From: Candidatus Villigracilis vicinus
GTDB lineage: Bacteria; Chloroflexota; Anaerolineae; Anaerolineales; Villigracilaceae
DNA: 64,000 nt
Reading direction: 5' to 3'
NCBI GenBank assembly: GCA_016721315.1
Contig: JADKIL010000003.1
Coordinates: 558,001-622,000, forward strand
The notes beneath the pieces were generated by a model. The model was not told where the DNA came from and did not search any database. It worked only from the letters and a program-made list of their open reading frames with translations. Shown one piece after another: positions 44,324 to 52,936 of the stretch. Position 1 is the first letter of the stretch. Each line of letters starts with the position of its first letter. Position numbers and translations under genes: made by a program.

Positions 44324-45438
44324 TACACCCTCCCTGCATAGAACTCATCAATGGCACTGACTGTCATACGAAGAATATCTTCAGACATTTCCGGGTAGAA
44401 GGGCAGGGCAATGATCCTCTCGGAAACCTGTTGTGCAACGGGCAAATCAGTTGATGTCGAAAAACTGGAAAGATATCCCTTTTGTTTTGAAAGCGGCATT
44501 GGATAATATATATTGGTTTGAATCCGTTTGCCTTCTAAATACCGAACCAACTCATCCCTATTACTCCGACATAGGACACTATATACATGATAGACAGAAG
44601 AAATTCCATCCCGTACTTTTTGAGGTTGAACATACTTCGGGTTTAATAGATCGGCATACAAGGCAGCAAGTTCTGCCCGGCGGGTATTCATATCATCCAA
44701 ATGTTTTAATTTCACCCGCAGAATGGCTGCTTGTAATTCATCCAAGCGGGAGTTAATACCATCCACGATGAATTCATCCTTATTGATCATGCCATACATA
44801 CGGCGTAGGCGAATGGCATTGGCAAATTCCTTATTATCAGTCAGGATAATACCGCCATCACCATAAGCACCCAGATTCTTAGTTGGATAAAAACTAAAGG
44901 CAGAAATATCACCCAGCCTGCCTGTCTTTTTACCCCGGACTAACGCACCATGTGACTGCGCACAATCTTCCAAGATATAAATGCCGGGTCCTACAATGTC
45001 ACGCAATTCTTCAATATCCACCGCATTTCCAAATAGATGAACAGGAACGATGGCTTTTGTCCGTGAAGTAATCGCTTTCTTAACCTGTTGCAGATCCATA
45101 AGATATGTTTCGGGGTCAATATCAACAAAAACAGGGATAGCGCCGGAATGCCTGACTGCTGAATATGTGGGAATAGCAGTAAAAGGAGGCAAAATCACTT
45201 CGTCGCCAGGTTTCAAATCGAAACACCATAACGCAAATAACAATGCATCGGTACCACTATTCAAACCAACGCCATAACCACTTCCAATGTATTCTGAAAA
45301 TTCTTTTTCAAAAGCCTGAACATTCTCGGCAAGAATATAACGTCCAGAAGAAAGGACGCGTTCAATGGCTTCATGGATTTCTTGTTGATATGCCTGATAT
45401 TGAGGTACCAGATCACAACGCCAGATCATGTCTTCCAT
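44323..45438 (-). CDS. DegT-family PLP sugar aminotransferase (FdtB/DesV-like)
   Basis: 371 aa. LNSGTDALLFAL (59-70), GDEVILPPFTA, LEDCAQSHGA (156-165) and PLP Lys187 in SFYPTKNLGAYGDGG identify a VIb-group sugar aminotransferase. The GAYGDGG ending is that of 3-amino sugar enzymes such as FdtB, QdtB and DesV. It sits between a SDR-like gene (TAATG overlap at 45438) and an acyltransferase, so together they look like a pathway to an N-acylated amino sugar. No FdtA/QdtA-type ketoisomerase is seen in the window. Confidence 0.87.
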   Translation of the reverse strand: MEDMIWRCDLVPQYQAYQQEIHEAIERVLSSGRYILAENVQAFEKEFSEYIGSGYGVGLNSGTDALLFALWCFDLKPGDEVILPPFTAIPTYSAVRHSGAIPVFVDIDPETYLMDLQQVKKAITSRTKAIVPVHLFGNAVDIEELRDIVGPGIYILEDCAQSHGALVRGKKTGRLGDISAFSFYPTKNLGAYGDGGIILTDNKEFANAIRLRRMYGMINKDEFIVDGINSRLDELQAAILRVKLKHLDDMNTRRAELAALYADLLNPKYVQPQKVRDGISSVYHVYSVLCRSNRDELVRYLEGKRIQTNIYYPMPLSKQKGYLSSFSTSTDLPVAQQVSERIIALPFYPEMSEDILRMTVSAIDEFYAGRV

Positions 45439-46394
45439 TACATCTTCTCCTTAAAATATTTAATAGTCACTGTAAGTGCTTCACGCAGATCTGTCAAAGG
45501 AATTTCTTCAATGACTTCACCAAGCTTTGTATTATCGAAAACTGCATTTCCAACATCAATGGCAGTAATATCGGCAGGAAGTGGAGTAAGTTGGTAAGCG
45601 CCATGCCCAATTAACTCAATCAACATTTCAACCAATGACTTGATGTGGATATCCTTACCCTTAATGTTGAATGCTGAAAAGCCGCTTATTGGGGTTCGGC
45701 TTAGGCGCAACACAACCTCAGCCAAATCTGGCGCATACACCAAAGCGCGTCTGCGTCGGCTGCCAAATACTTCCACCAACTTCCTATCAAGTAAGTCACG
45801 AATGAACCCGCCCACCAGACCTACATCCTCTCCCTGAGTAGGTTGATTCTCTCCAAAACAATTTGGAAACCGCAGGCTGATCACATTTAGATTTTTCAAA
45901 CGTGAATAAACCCGATAATATGACTCTGCTGCAAGTTTATGAATTCCTTGAATATCCACTGGCACCATGGATGTTTCTTCATTGATCACAGAAACATCTG
46001 GGATACCGTATTGACTGCGAGACCCAAGATAAACAATCTTCTGCCCGGAATGAAGATGCTTAAGTAAATGCAGGTGCGACTCTGCATTTAAGTGCAGGTC
46101 GTAAATCGGGTCTTGTAATGCCTTGCGATGTGAAGTCCAAGCCATACAGTCAACAATAACATCGCTTGCCCGTATCGTATCAGCTATGGTGCCAGCATCA
46201 CGAACATCAAGCTGGGCGAAGTGGATATCATTACGTATGGGCTGTAAGTTCCTTTCATTTCCACCACTCCCATCAAGAAGCCCATCCATGACAACAACTT
46301 TATAACCAGCATGATAAAAACTCTTGGCAATATGGCTGCCAAGAAAACCGGCTCCGCCAGCAATAAGGGCAATTTGATCTGAGTTAGCGTTCAT
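45438..46394 (-). CDS. SDR-family NAD-dependent epimerase/dehydratase-like protein lacking the catalytic Tyr
   Basis: 318 aa. NAD-binding GGAGFLGSH (13-21), an acidic VMDGLLDG, and LDVRDAGTIAD are typical extended SDR. LGSRSQYGIP (123-132) corresponds to the Ser/Thr position. Where YxxxK is expected, the sequence is QGIHK (149-153): Lys153 is kept but the Tyr is Gln. Some relatives I recall have NGINK in this place, so it may be a natural subfamily with altered chemistry. It is followed by an aminotransferase and an acyltransferase, hence probably a keto-sugar-forming or reducing step. The activity is not certain. Confidence 0.78.
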   Translation of the reverse strand: MNANSDQIALIAGGAGFLGSHIAKSFYHAGYKVVVMDGLLDGSGGNERNLQPIRNDIHFAQLDVRDAGTIADTIRASDVIVDCMAWTSHRKALQDPIYDLHLNAESHLHLLKHLHSGQKIVYLGSRSQYGIPDVSVINEETSMVPVDIQGIHKLAAESYYRVYSRLKNLNVISLRFPNCFGENQPTQGEDVGLVGGFIRDLLDRKLVEVFGSRRRRALVYAPDLAEVVLRLSRTPISGFSAFNIKGKDIHIKSLVEMLIELIGHGAYQLTPLPADITAIDVGNAVFDNTKLGEVIEEIPLTDLREALTVTIKYFKEKM

Positions 46395-46424
46395 TATTAA
46401 TCTCTCTTTTTACCGTATTTCACA

Positions 46425-48092
46425 TCATTTCCTACAACTCCGTAAAGAAGCTGGGGCGTTGTTCTTATAAATTTGATATTTGGTACCAACAGGCCAGCCA
46501 TCTAACCCACTCACAAGTTCCCAATTTGAGTCGGCTTTTACTTGACCAGCAATAAAGGCAGCAATAACGTAGCTGTAATCTTCCATGCCAGAGGGCTGTA
46601 AATCCGGGTCTTTTAAGATGACTACGGCGTCTACGCAATTCATAGTTTGAGCATACACTTTATTTTGTAGTTCCTCCAGCGTCAGGGTTGGATACCAAGT
46701 ATCCCAATACGCTTTTTTATTATAAAAATCTGTGCCGCCATACTGACGGTATTCTCCAAAATCATACTGGGTGCGAAGGGAAACAGGGATGCCCCAATCC
46801 ACACTAGTATAGCTCTGCCAGATAATATCAGAAGGAAGGGAGGAAATGATTTCTGCCATTTCATACTGAACCGACCTTAATGCTGCTTGTTCAGGGGTGA
46901 CTACTTTTGCCAAGCCTATATTCTGAAGAACATTCCATCCAAAGAAAATTACTGAAAACACAGCCAACCCGGCAGACAATAGCTTGTAATAAGAGACTGG
47001 AATCTGGTTGATACCGGAAAATGGTGCAACAGAAACAAGCAGTAGTGCAGGAACAACATACATAACTTCCTTGGGTACATCTGAAGTATAGCCATAAGCA
47101 AGCAAAAAGCCCAAATACCCTACGATCCACCATCCAAGTGCAATTCCCGATGCAGTGAAATTACCAACGCGGGAAAAGTTTTTATATATCTGAAATAGAA
47201 ACAGCACCACACATGTCAAAATCAGGGGTTTTCCCATAAAGGGTGTTAGAAGGCTTATAAAAATATTATATGCAGAAACCCCAAAAGGCTGGTGTAGATT
47301 CCAAGCATTTACAGAGCCATAGTACAGAAACATTTTTGAAAGTTGACCAAGTACGATTACAGCAGCAGGCATAATAACAACCAGAATATTCAAAATAGTT
47401 ATTCCAGGTTGTTTGATGGAACGTTCACGCTTATATTGTTCAATCAGGTATATACCGATCATGGGGGCACAGGTTACAGCAGCATAGAACGTGGCAGTTG
47501 TACGGGCAAGAACAGCAAGTGAAACAAAAAGAGAGAACATCCGGATCCAAAAAATGCCGGGATGGATCAGCGCATTGATCAAACACAATGCGGCTGCACT
47601 CAATAAAAACATAGCTTGCCAGTCAGCAAACCCGCTACCAACACCCCACGCATGAAAAGTAATTTGAGCAATGGAACAATAAAAGAGCATGGATACAACA
47701 GCATATCCAAGGTGAGTCGTCCGTTGATAAACCGTCCAGCCAAACATTGCCAAAAAGACGGTAAGGGTTGGCAATGCTATTAGAAGAGGAGCATGAAATG
47801 CATTCAACTGACTGGGAGCAAAAATACCCAATATCACTAACTGTAATAGATGTCTTTCACCGCCCATTTGAGAAATAGCATACCAAAAGCCGTTTTGATG
47901 CAACAATGCTGAAAACGCCAGCATGGGCGCCTGACTATATGCAGCCTGCTCCACCCAAATCGGCTGGACGATTCGATAGATGCGCATTACCTGATAAGCC
48001 CCTCCCCCAACCACTAATGTGATCAAAACCGCTGCAATAAGGATAATCAGAGGCGCGTCAATCTTTAATGAGCGAATGGTCTTCATCGCCAT
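46425..48092 (-). CDS. Polytopic membrane protein, GT-C-like
   Basis: 555 aa with about eleven transmembrane helices (residues 15-400) and a C-terminal soluble domain (about 400-555) rich in Trp, Tyr and Asp. The first loop is MRIYRIVQPIWVEQAAYSQA, with one Glu where GT-C enzymes have their acidic catalytic residue. ATG at 48092 shares one base with the FkbM stop (TAATG). It probably acts on a polyprenyl-linked sugar or the glycan outside the membrane. No closer family recognised. Confidence 0.68.
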   Translation of the reverse strand: MAMKTIRSLKIDAPLIILIAAVLITLVVGGGAYQVMRIYRIVQPIWVEQAAYSQAPMLAFSALLHQNGFWYAISQMGGERHLLQLVILGIFAPSQLNAFHAPLLIALPTLTVFLAMFGWTVYQRTTHLGYAVVSMLFYCSIAQITFHAWGVGSGFADWQAMFLLSAAALCLINALIHPGIFWIRMFSLFVSLAVLARTTATFYAAVTCAPMIGIYLIEQYKRERSIKQPGITILNILVVIMPAAVIVLGQLSKMFLYYGSVNAWNLHQPFGVSAYNIFISLLTPFMGKPLILTCVVLFLFQIYKNFSRVGNFTASGIALGWWIVGYLGFLLAYGYTSDVPKEVMYVVPALLLVSVAPFSGINQIPVSYYKLLSAGLAVFSVIFFGWNVLQNIGLAKVVTPEQAALRSVQYEMAEIISSLPSDIIWQSYTSVDWGIPVSLRTQYDFGEYRQYGGTDFYNKKAYWDTWYPTLTLEELQNKVYAQTMNCVDAVVILKDPDLQPSGMEDYSYVIAAFIAGQVKADSNWELVSGLDGWPVGTKYQIYKNNAPASLRSCRK

Positions 48093-49075
48093 TACTCCTT
48101 TGCCTGCTCTCTTAGCAGGTTATATTTTACGTTCAACCTATGCATAAAAATAAAATTTTGGTATGGGTATATACTTGATCCTACTCTGACATATTGCACC
48201 CCCGTACCATCATGTTTAATCATCCATGCTTCAAATCCCAAACCATGCATCCAATCAACCACCTCTTTGACAGAAAAGCCCAGTGGTTCAAAATTCTTTT
48301 TCGCCAATTCACTCATGATTATCAAATTAGGTGAATTTGCAATCAACCTGGCTGCACCGCGTAGTACATGTCCTTCATACCCTTCCACATCGATCTTCAG
48401 GAAATCAATGGCAGGTATACCATTTCGGGCAGCATAGTCATCCAACGTCAAAACTGGCACTTTTTGAACGCCAAGGAAAATACCACGATTGGTTTGTCCG
48501 AGCCCGGTCAGAGCTGCCTGTGCATTAATATATAGATTCAACTCACCTACCTGGTCTCCAATTGCCGCAGGATTAAGGTAAACGTTCTCTACCTGATTCA
48601 ATTTCACATTTTTACTTAATAAGTCATATGTAGGGTCCAGTGGTTCAAAAGCGTGGACTTGACCTCGCTTGCCCACCATACGGGATGCTAATAGAGTGTA
48701 AACGCCAATATTAGCACCTACATCAAAAAACACATCACCATCTTTAATAAATTGTTTTACCCACGTCATTTCATCCTGTTCGAAACCAATGCCGTAGTAC
48801 ATATCTCCACAATATTGCTGGCATATATTTGCCTTCAAGCGAATATCATCTTCGATCATCACATCAACAATGAAATTCTCCCTGGGCGGATGGAGTTTGT
48901 TGCGCAGTTGGGCAAGATAATGTAGTTTATCTGCATACACAACTGGATCTTTCTCAAGAAAGGCAAATCGATACTTTCTCTTAAAGTATTGCATCGAAAG
49001 CCAAATGGAAATTGGCATTAAAAATTGAAGCAAGCTCGCAAACCTGACAAACGACCTTAGAAAAAGTTCAACCAT
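48092..49075 (-). CDS. FkbM-family SAM-dependent methyltransferase, next to the exporter
   Basis: 327 aa. A hydrophobic N-terminus (about 5-28) may be a membrane anchor. SAM motif FFDVGANIGVYTLLAS (116-131), HAFEPLDPTYDLL and the FkbM motif IDFLKIDVEGYEGHVL are complete. It O-methylates a sugar hydroxyl. It lies 23 nt downstream of wzt in the transcript. In ABC-exported glycans with a Wzt carbohydrate-binding domain, chain length is often set by a terminal modification such as a methyl group, so this enzyme is the best candidate for a capping function. That link is inference. Confidence 0.86.
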   Translation of the reverse strand: MVELFLRSFVRFASLLQFLMPISIWLSMQYFKRKYRFAFLEKDPVVYADKLHYLAQLRNKLHPPRENFIVDVMIEDDIRLKANICQQYCGDMYYGIGFEQDEMTWVKQFIKDGDVFFDVGANIGVYTLLASRMVGKRGQVHAFEPLDPTYDLLSKNVKLNQVENVYLNPAAIGDQVGELNLYINAQAALTGLGQTNRGIFLGVQKVPVLTLDDYAARNGIPAIDFLKIDVEGYEGHVLRGAARLIANSPNLIIMSELAKKNFEPLGFSVKEVVDWMHGLGFEAWMIKHDGTGVQYVRVGSSIYPYQNFIFMHRLNVKYNLLREQAKE

Positions 49076-49098
49076 TTTATATTCCTATAGCCGATAAA

Positions 49099-50385
49099 TC
49101 ACGGAAGTTGATCGCTTACTTCAACTTCCCAATCCAGAAGAGGACGTACAGCACCAATCCACCCGCCAGTATACCCAGAGCGGCTCAGTCCATCATCATA
49201 AACATTGAAGGAGATATGTTTCTCCCGAATTAACACATGGCTTTTATTCTGAATGACCAAGGCAGATATATTGTGCTTACCTTCATTTAGCAAATGCCCT
49301 GGAATGAAGCAAACACTGCGATATAACCCCGGCTCACACACACGGTCATTCCATTCAGGGTAGTGAAAATTTGTTGTAGCAAACAAACAATACCCCAACT
49401 GATTAAATATCTGAAAACTTGGATTCAACATCAATCCAGGGCGGAGTACCCAAAACTCCATTTCAACCTTAACCATATCCGATAACTTGAATCTTCCACT
49501 AGTTTCTCCATCAGTTGTACAAACCCGAAGCGACTTTAAACGGACAGCATCTGAACCAGGAGCCTTTTCATATACCCAATCAATCTCTGCGAGATCCTCA
49601 GAACCATAGTTAATATAATTCTCCGAAACTTCCACTGGGTCGCCATCCATTACTATAGAGCCCCGATTTAACAGTATGGCACGATTGCATAAAGTGACGA
49701 TCGCCTGCATATTATGACTTACAAACAACACCGTTCGTCCCTCACTGGCAACATCGCTCATTTTGCCGAGACACTTCTTTTGAAATTCAGCATCGCCAAC
49801 CGCCAAAACTTCATCAACAACCAAAATCTCAGGCTCAAGATGGGCTGCAACTGCAAATGCAAGGCGGACATACATCCCACTTGAATAGCGCTTAACCGGC
49901 GTATCAATGAACTTTTCCACCCCGGAAAAATCTACAATTTCCTCGAACTTCCGGCTAACTTCTGCACGACTCATCCCAAGAATTGCTCCGTTAAGGAAAA
50001 TATTCTCGCGCCCGGTCAGTTCAGGGTGAAAACCAGTCCCAACTTCAAGCAAGCTGGCAATGCGCCCCTTAACTTTCACAACCCCTGATGTGGGTGCTGT
50101 AACCTGAGAAAGAATCTTTAACAAAGTACTCTTGCCCGCGCCGTTGTGCCCAATAATGCCCAACGCTTCACCCTGCTTAAGCTTGAAATTAATATCACTC
50201 AATGCCCATAAGGTCTCGCCCATGCGATTTCCATGATCTACTTCGCCGATCTTTGCATATGGGTCTGGCTTCCCTAATTTCCTTGCCCACCAGCGGTTTA
50301 GGTCACCAAAAAATGTACCAGTACCGATAACACCCAGCCGGTACGTTTTTGAAAGATTTTCAACAGAGATTACATAATCTGACAT
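49099..50385 (-). CDS. wzt: ABC transporter ATP-binding protein for polysaccharide export, with C-terminal glycan-binding domain
   Basis: 428 aa. Walker A GHNGAGKST (79-87), the Q-loop region, signature YSSGMYVRLAFAVA, Walker B EILVVDEVLAVGD and the switch VSHNMQAI are intact in the first 250 residues. The C-terminal ~160 residues (from about 270) form an extra domain of beta type, as in Wzt of O8/O9 systems, where it binds the modified end of the polysaccharide. It pairs with the permease 2 nt upstream. Its extension implies a capped or modified glycan is recognised before export. Confidence 0.92.
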   Translation of the reverse strand: MSDYVISVENLSKTYRLGVIGTGTFFGDLNRWWARKLGKPDPYAKIGEVDHGNRMGETLWALSDINFKLKQGEALGIIGHNGAGKSTLLKILSQVTAPTSGVVKVKGRIASLLEVGTGFHPELTGRENIFLNGAILGMSRAEVSRKFEEIVDFSGVEKFIDTPVKRYSSGMYVRLAFAVAAHLEPEILVVDEVLAVGDAEFQKKCLGKMSDVASEGRTVLFVSHNMQAIVTLCNRAILLNRGSIVMDGDPVEVSENYINYGSEDLAEIDWVYEKAPGSDAVRLKSLRVCTTDGETSGRFKLSDMVKVEMEFWVLRPGLMLNPSFQIFNQLGYCLFATTNFHYPEWNDRVCEPGLYRSVCFIPGHLLNEGKHNISALVIQNKSHVLIREKHISFNVYDDGLSRSGYTGGWIGAVRPLLDWEVEVSDQLP

Positions 50386-50387
50386 GA

Positions 50388-51254
50388 CTAAACCGTATCC
50401 ATAAATGTAGTTTCAACACGATTGAAAACCAACACACCAACCAGAAGCACAAAAAAGACAAATGCAACACTATAAATCAAATACAGCGGAGACATTGCAC
50501 TCGACCCTAAAAATGCAAAACGGAATATCTCGACCACAGGTGTCATTGGGTTTGCAAGAATAAGCCAGCGCCAACTTCCCTCAATAGTAGACAAAGGATA
50601 AATGACCGGTGTACCGTACATCAACAACTGCACACCAAATGCCACCAATTGCTGTAAATCACGATATTTGGTGGTTAGTGACGAAATGATGATACCCATT
50701 CCAAGCCCTAACCCAGCCATAATGAACAGCAAGACCGGCAGAGATAATATCCACCAATTTGGGTGCACATCCGCACCAGTTGACATAAAATAAAAAAGAA
50801 ATCCTAAAAACACCAACATTCGTATGCCAAAGGAAATGATCTGAGAGATCACAATCGAAAGCGGCATGACCAAACGCGGAAAATAGACTTTTCCAAACAG
50901 ACCAGCATTACCCGTAAAGGTATTTGAAGTACTTGCCAAGCATGCCGAAAAATATGTCCAGACCGTATTCCCAGCCAGATAAAACAAGAATGGCGGCAAT
51001 CCATCTGTGGAAAGTTTTGCAATGTTCCCAAAAATAATGGTAAATACCCCCGTCGTCATGATTGGCTGAACCAAATACCATAGCGGACCGAGGATCGTCT
51101 GCTTATAGTAAGCAACAAAATCACGCCAGACAAACAGCCACACCAAGTCGCGATAACGCCACAGTTCGCCCAAGCGCAGGTCCCACCATGCACGTTGTGG
51201 GCGTATAACAAGAGACCAGTTTTCCTGCTCAGTAGACTTAAGTTCAGTTTCCAT
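50388..51254 (-). CDS. wzm: ABC transporter permease for polysaccharide export
   Basis: 288 aa, six hydrophobic helices (from about 45 to 278), the ABC-2 transporter layout. LVWLFVWRDFVAYYKQTILG precedes the first helix, and GPLWYLVQP follows, a typical Wzm/TagG start. It moves the undecaprenyl-linked glycan across the membrane with Wzt. Two nucleotides lie between its stop and the wzt start, and the gene abuts the aminotransferase at 51255. No Wzx/Wzy was recognised in the window, so this exporter is likely the main export route. Confidence 0.92.
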   Translation of the reverse strand: METELKSTEQENWSLVIRPQRAWWDLRLGELWRYRDLVWLFVWRDFVAYYKQTILGPLWYLVQPIMTTGVFTIIFGNIAKLSTDGLPPFLFYLAGNTVWTYFSACLASTSNTFTGNAGLFGKVYFPRLVMPLSIVISQIISFGIRMLVFLGFLFYFMSTGADVHPNWWILSLPVLLFIMAGLGLGMGIIISSLTTKYRDLQQLVAFGVQLLMYGTPVIYPLSTIEGSWRWLILANPMTPVVEIFRFAFLGSSAMSPLYLIYSVAFVFFVLLVGVLVFNRVETTFMDTV

Positions 51255-52355
51255 TTATTTACTCACAAACTCCTTCATGGCAGCAATAACTTCATCCTGT
51301 TGTTCCAGGCTTAGCTCAGGGTAAAGCGGAAGCGCGAGGGTTTCCTTTGCCGCTTTTTCCGCATGCGGGAAATCACCTTCTTTATAACCAAACTTGCGGC
51401 ATGGCATAGAGAGATGCGGCGGCAATGGGTAATAAACTTCCGAAGCGATTCCTTTTTGCTTTAAGAATGCCTGCAACTCGTCACGCTTTTCTGAACGGAT
51501 AATATACAAGTGATAGACATGTTTTGCCCATTCACGTTCCACGGGAGTCACGACCCCTAAAGGCGCAAGATGCTCAGTATATCGATTCGAAAGTTCGCGG
51601 CGTTTTTCATTCCACGCATCCAGGTATGGGAACTTGGCTTGTAAAATGGCGGCTTGCATCGCATCAAGGCGGCTGTTGTACCCTACCATTTCAGAATAAT
51701 ATTTTTTCTTCCAGCCATGCGCTCGCAGCATACGCATCTGTTCAGCCAGCGCCGGGTCATTCGTAACCACTGCACCGCCATCACCATAAGCACCCAAATT
51801 CTTGGTAGGAAAGAAACTCAAGCAGCCAATATCACCAAAGGAACCCGTCTTCTTCCCCAGATATTCCGCACCAAATCCCTGCGCGTTATCTTCGATGACC
51901 TTCAAGCCATGCTTATGGGCGATCTCCATGATCGGATCCATCTCGGCCGGGTGCCCATATAAATGCACTGGGATGATCGCCTTCGTCTTTGGTGTGATCG
52001 CGGCTTCGATCTTGGTGATATCAACTTCGTAATTCTGCGGGTCTACATCTACAATCACCGGCTTGGCACCTACCGACATTACTGTACCTGCCGTGGCAAA
52101 GAACGTATATGCCGGGATGATGACCTCATCCCCTTCGCCAATATTCAATGCGCGAAGCGCAATCACCAATGCATCCGTCCCCGACGCCAAACCAACAGCA
52201 TGCTGCACACCAAGGTATGCTGCAATACTTTCTTCAAACTTCACAACCTGCGGACCCAGAATAAAGTGCCCCGACTCCAACGTGGATAGTACCGCCGCAT
52301 CGATCTCTTTTTTGATGGAGTGATATTGAGCGGTCAGATCAACCAATGAGATCAT
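51255..52355 (-). CDS. wbpE: DegT-family sugar aminotransferase, WbpE/WlbC-like
   Basis: 366 aa from the ATG at 52355, which overlaps the acyltransferase stop as ATGA; a longer frame to 52412 would overlap it by 61 nt. LASGTDALVIALRAL (56-70), VIEDNAQGFGA (153-163) and PLP Lys185 in FFPTKNLGAYGDGG are present. In the WbpB-WbpE-WbpD order it puts the amino group on C-3 of UDP-2-acetamido-3-keto-glucuronic acid. The neighbouring WbpD-like and WbpB-like genes support this. It ends one base before wzm. Confidence 0.87.
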   Translation of the reverse strand: MISLVDLTAQYHSIKKEIDAAVLSTLESGHFILGPQVVKFEESIAAYLGVQHAVGLASGTDALVIALRALNIGEGDEVIIPAYTFFATAGTVMSVGAKPVIVDVDPQNYEVDITKIEAAITPKTKAIIPVHLYGHPAEMDPIMEIAHKHGLKVIEDNAQGFGAEYLGKKTGSFGDIGCLSFFPTKNLGAYGDGGAVVTNDPALAEQMRMLRAHGWKKKYYSEMVGYNSRLDAMQAAILQAKFPYLDAWNEKRRELSNRYTEHLAPLGVVTPVEREWAKHVYHLYIIRSEKRDELQAFLKQKGIASEVYYPLPPHLSMPCRKFGYKEGDFPHAEKAAKETLALPLYPELSLEQQDEVIAAMKEFVSK

Positions 52356-52933
52356 ACTTCGCCTCTTTCCGGACTGACAACAGAATCCTGTTTCATGTAA
52401 ACATCGCCGCACTTCGAACAGACGGCGCGCTCATTTTCGAAATCCAACTGCTCCCCACATTGACATACCCATCCGCGCACACGAGCCGGAGTGCCGTACA
52501 CCAACGCATAATCGGGGATATCTTTCGTCACCACCGCGCCCGCGCCAACGAAACAATATCTTCCCAAAGTCGTGCCACAGACGATGGTCGCATTCGCACC
52601 AACGGACGCACCCTGCTTCACCAATGTGGTCTTATATTCATCCTTGCGGCTGACATGGCTGCGCGGGTTAATGACATTCGTAAATACCATGGAAGGACCG
52701 AGAAAGACATCATCTTCAACGATCACGCCGGTATAAAGCGAAACATTATTCTGAATCTTCACATTCGTTCCAATGGTGACCTCAGAGGAAACCAGTACAT
52801 TCTGACCGATATTGCAGCGTTCACCGATCTTTGTACGCGGCATAATGTGACAAAAATGCCATATCTTCGTCCCTGCACCGATCTGTGCGCCCTCATCTAC
52901 ATAACTGGATTCATGCACAAAATAATCTGTCAT
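52352..52933 (-). CDS. wbpD: UDP-2-acetamido-3-amino-glucuronate acetyltransferase, WbpD/WlbB-like
   Basis: 193 aa. Left-handed beta-helix with GAQIGAGTKIWHFCHIMPRT, GERCNIGQNVLVSSEVTIG, FTNVINPRS and GRYCFVGAGAVVTKDI, matching WbpD/WlbB closely as I recall them. The C-terminus carries Cys157, Cys159, Cys172 and Cys175 (CxC-x12-CxxC), a small zinc-ribbon-like tail shared with the 29150 protein. It uses acetyl-CoA to N-acetylate the C-3 amino group. ATGA to the aminotransferase; 3 nt from the wbpB stop. Confidence 0.88.
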   Translation of the reverse strand: MTDYFVHESSYVDEGAQIGAGTKIWHFCHIMPRTKIGERCNIGQNVLVSSEVTIGTNVKIQNNVSLYTGVIVEDDVFLGPSMVFTNVINPRSHVSRKDEYKTTLVKQGASVGANATIVCGTTLGRYCFVGAGAVVTKDIPDYALVYGTPARVRGWVCQCGEQLDFENERAVCSKCGDVYMKQDSVVSPERGEV

Positions 52934-52936
52934 GGG

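Noticed and set aside
46425..48092. Wzy-type polymerase assignment for a polytopic protein.
   Set aside because: The locus has an ABC exporter and no recognisable Wzx; helix layout with a large C-terminal domain fits GT-C better.
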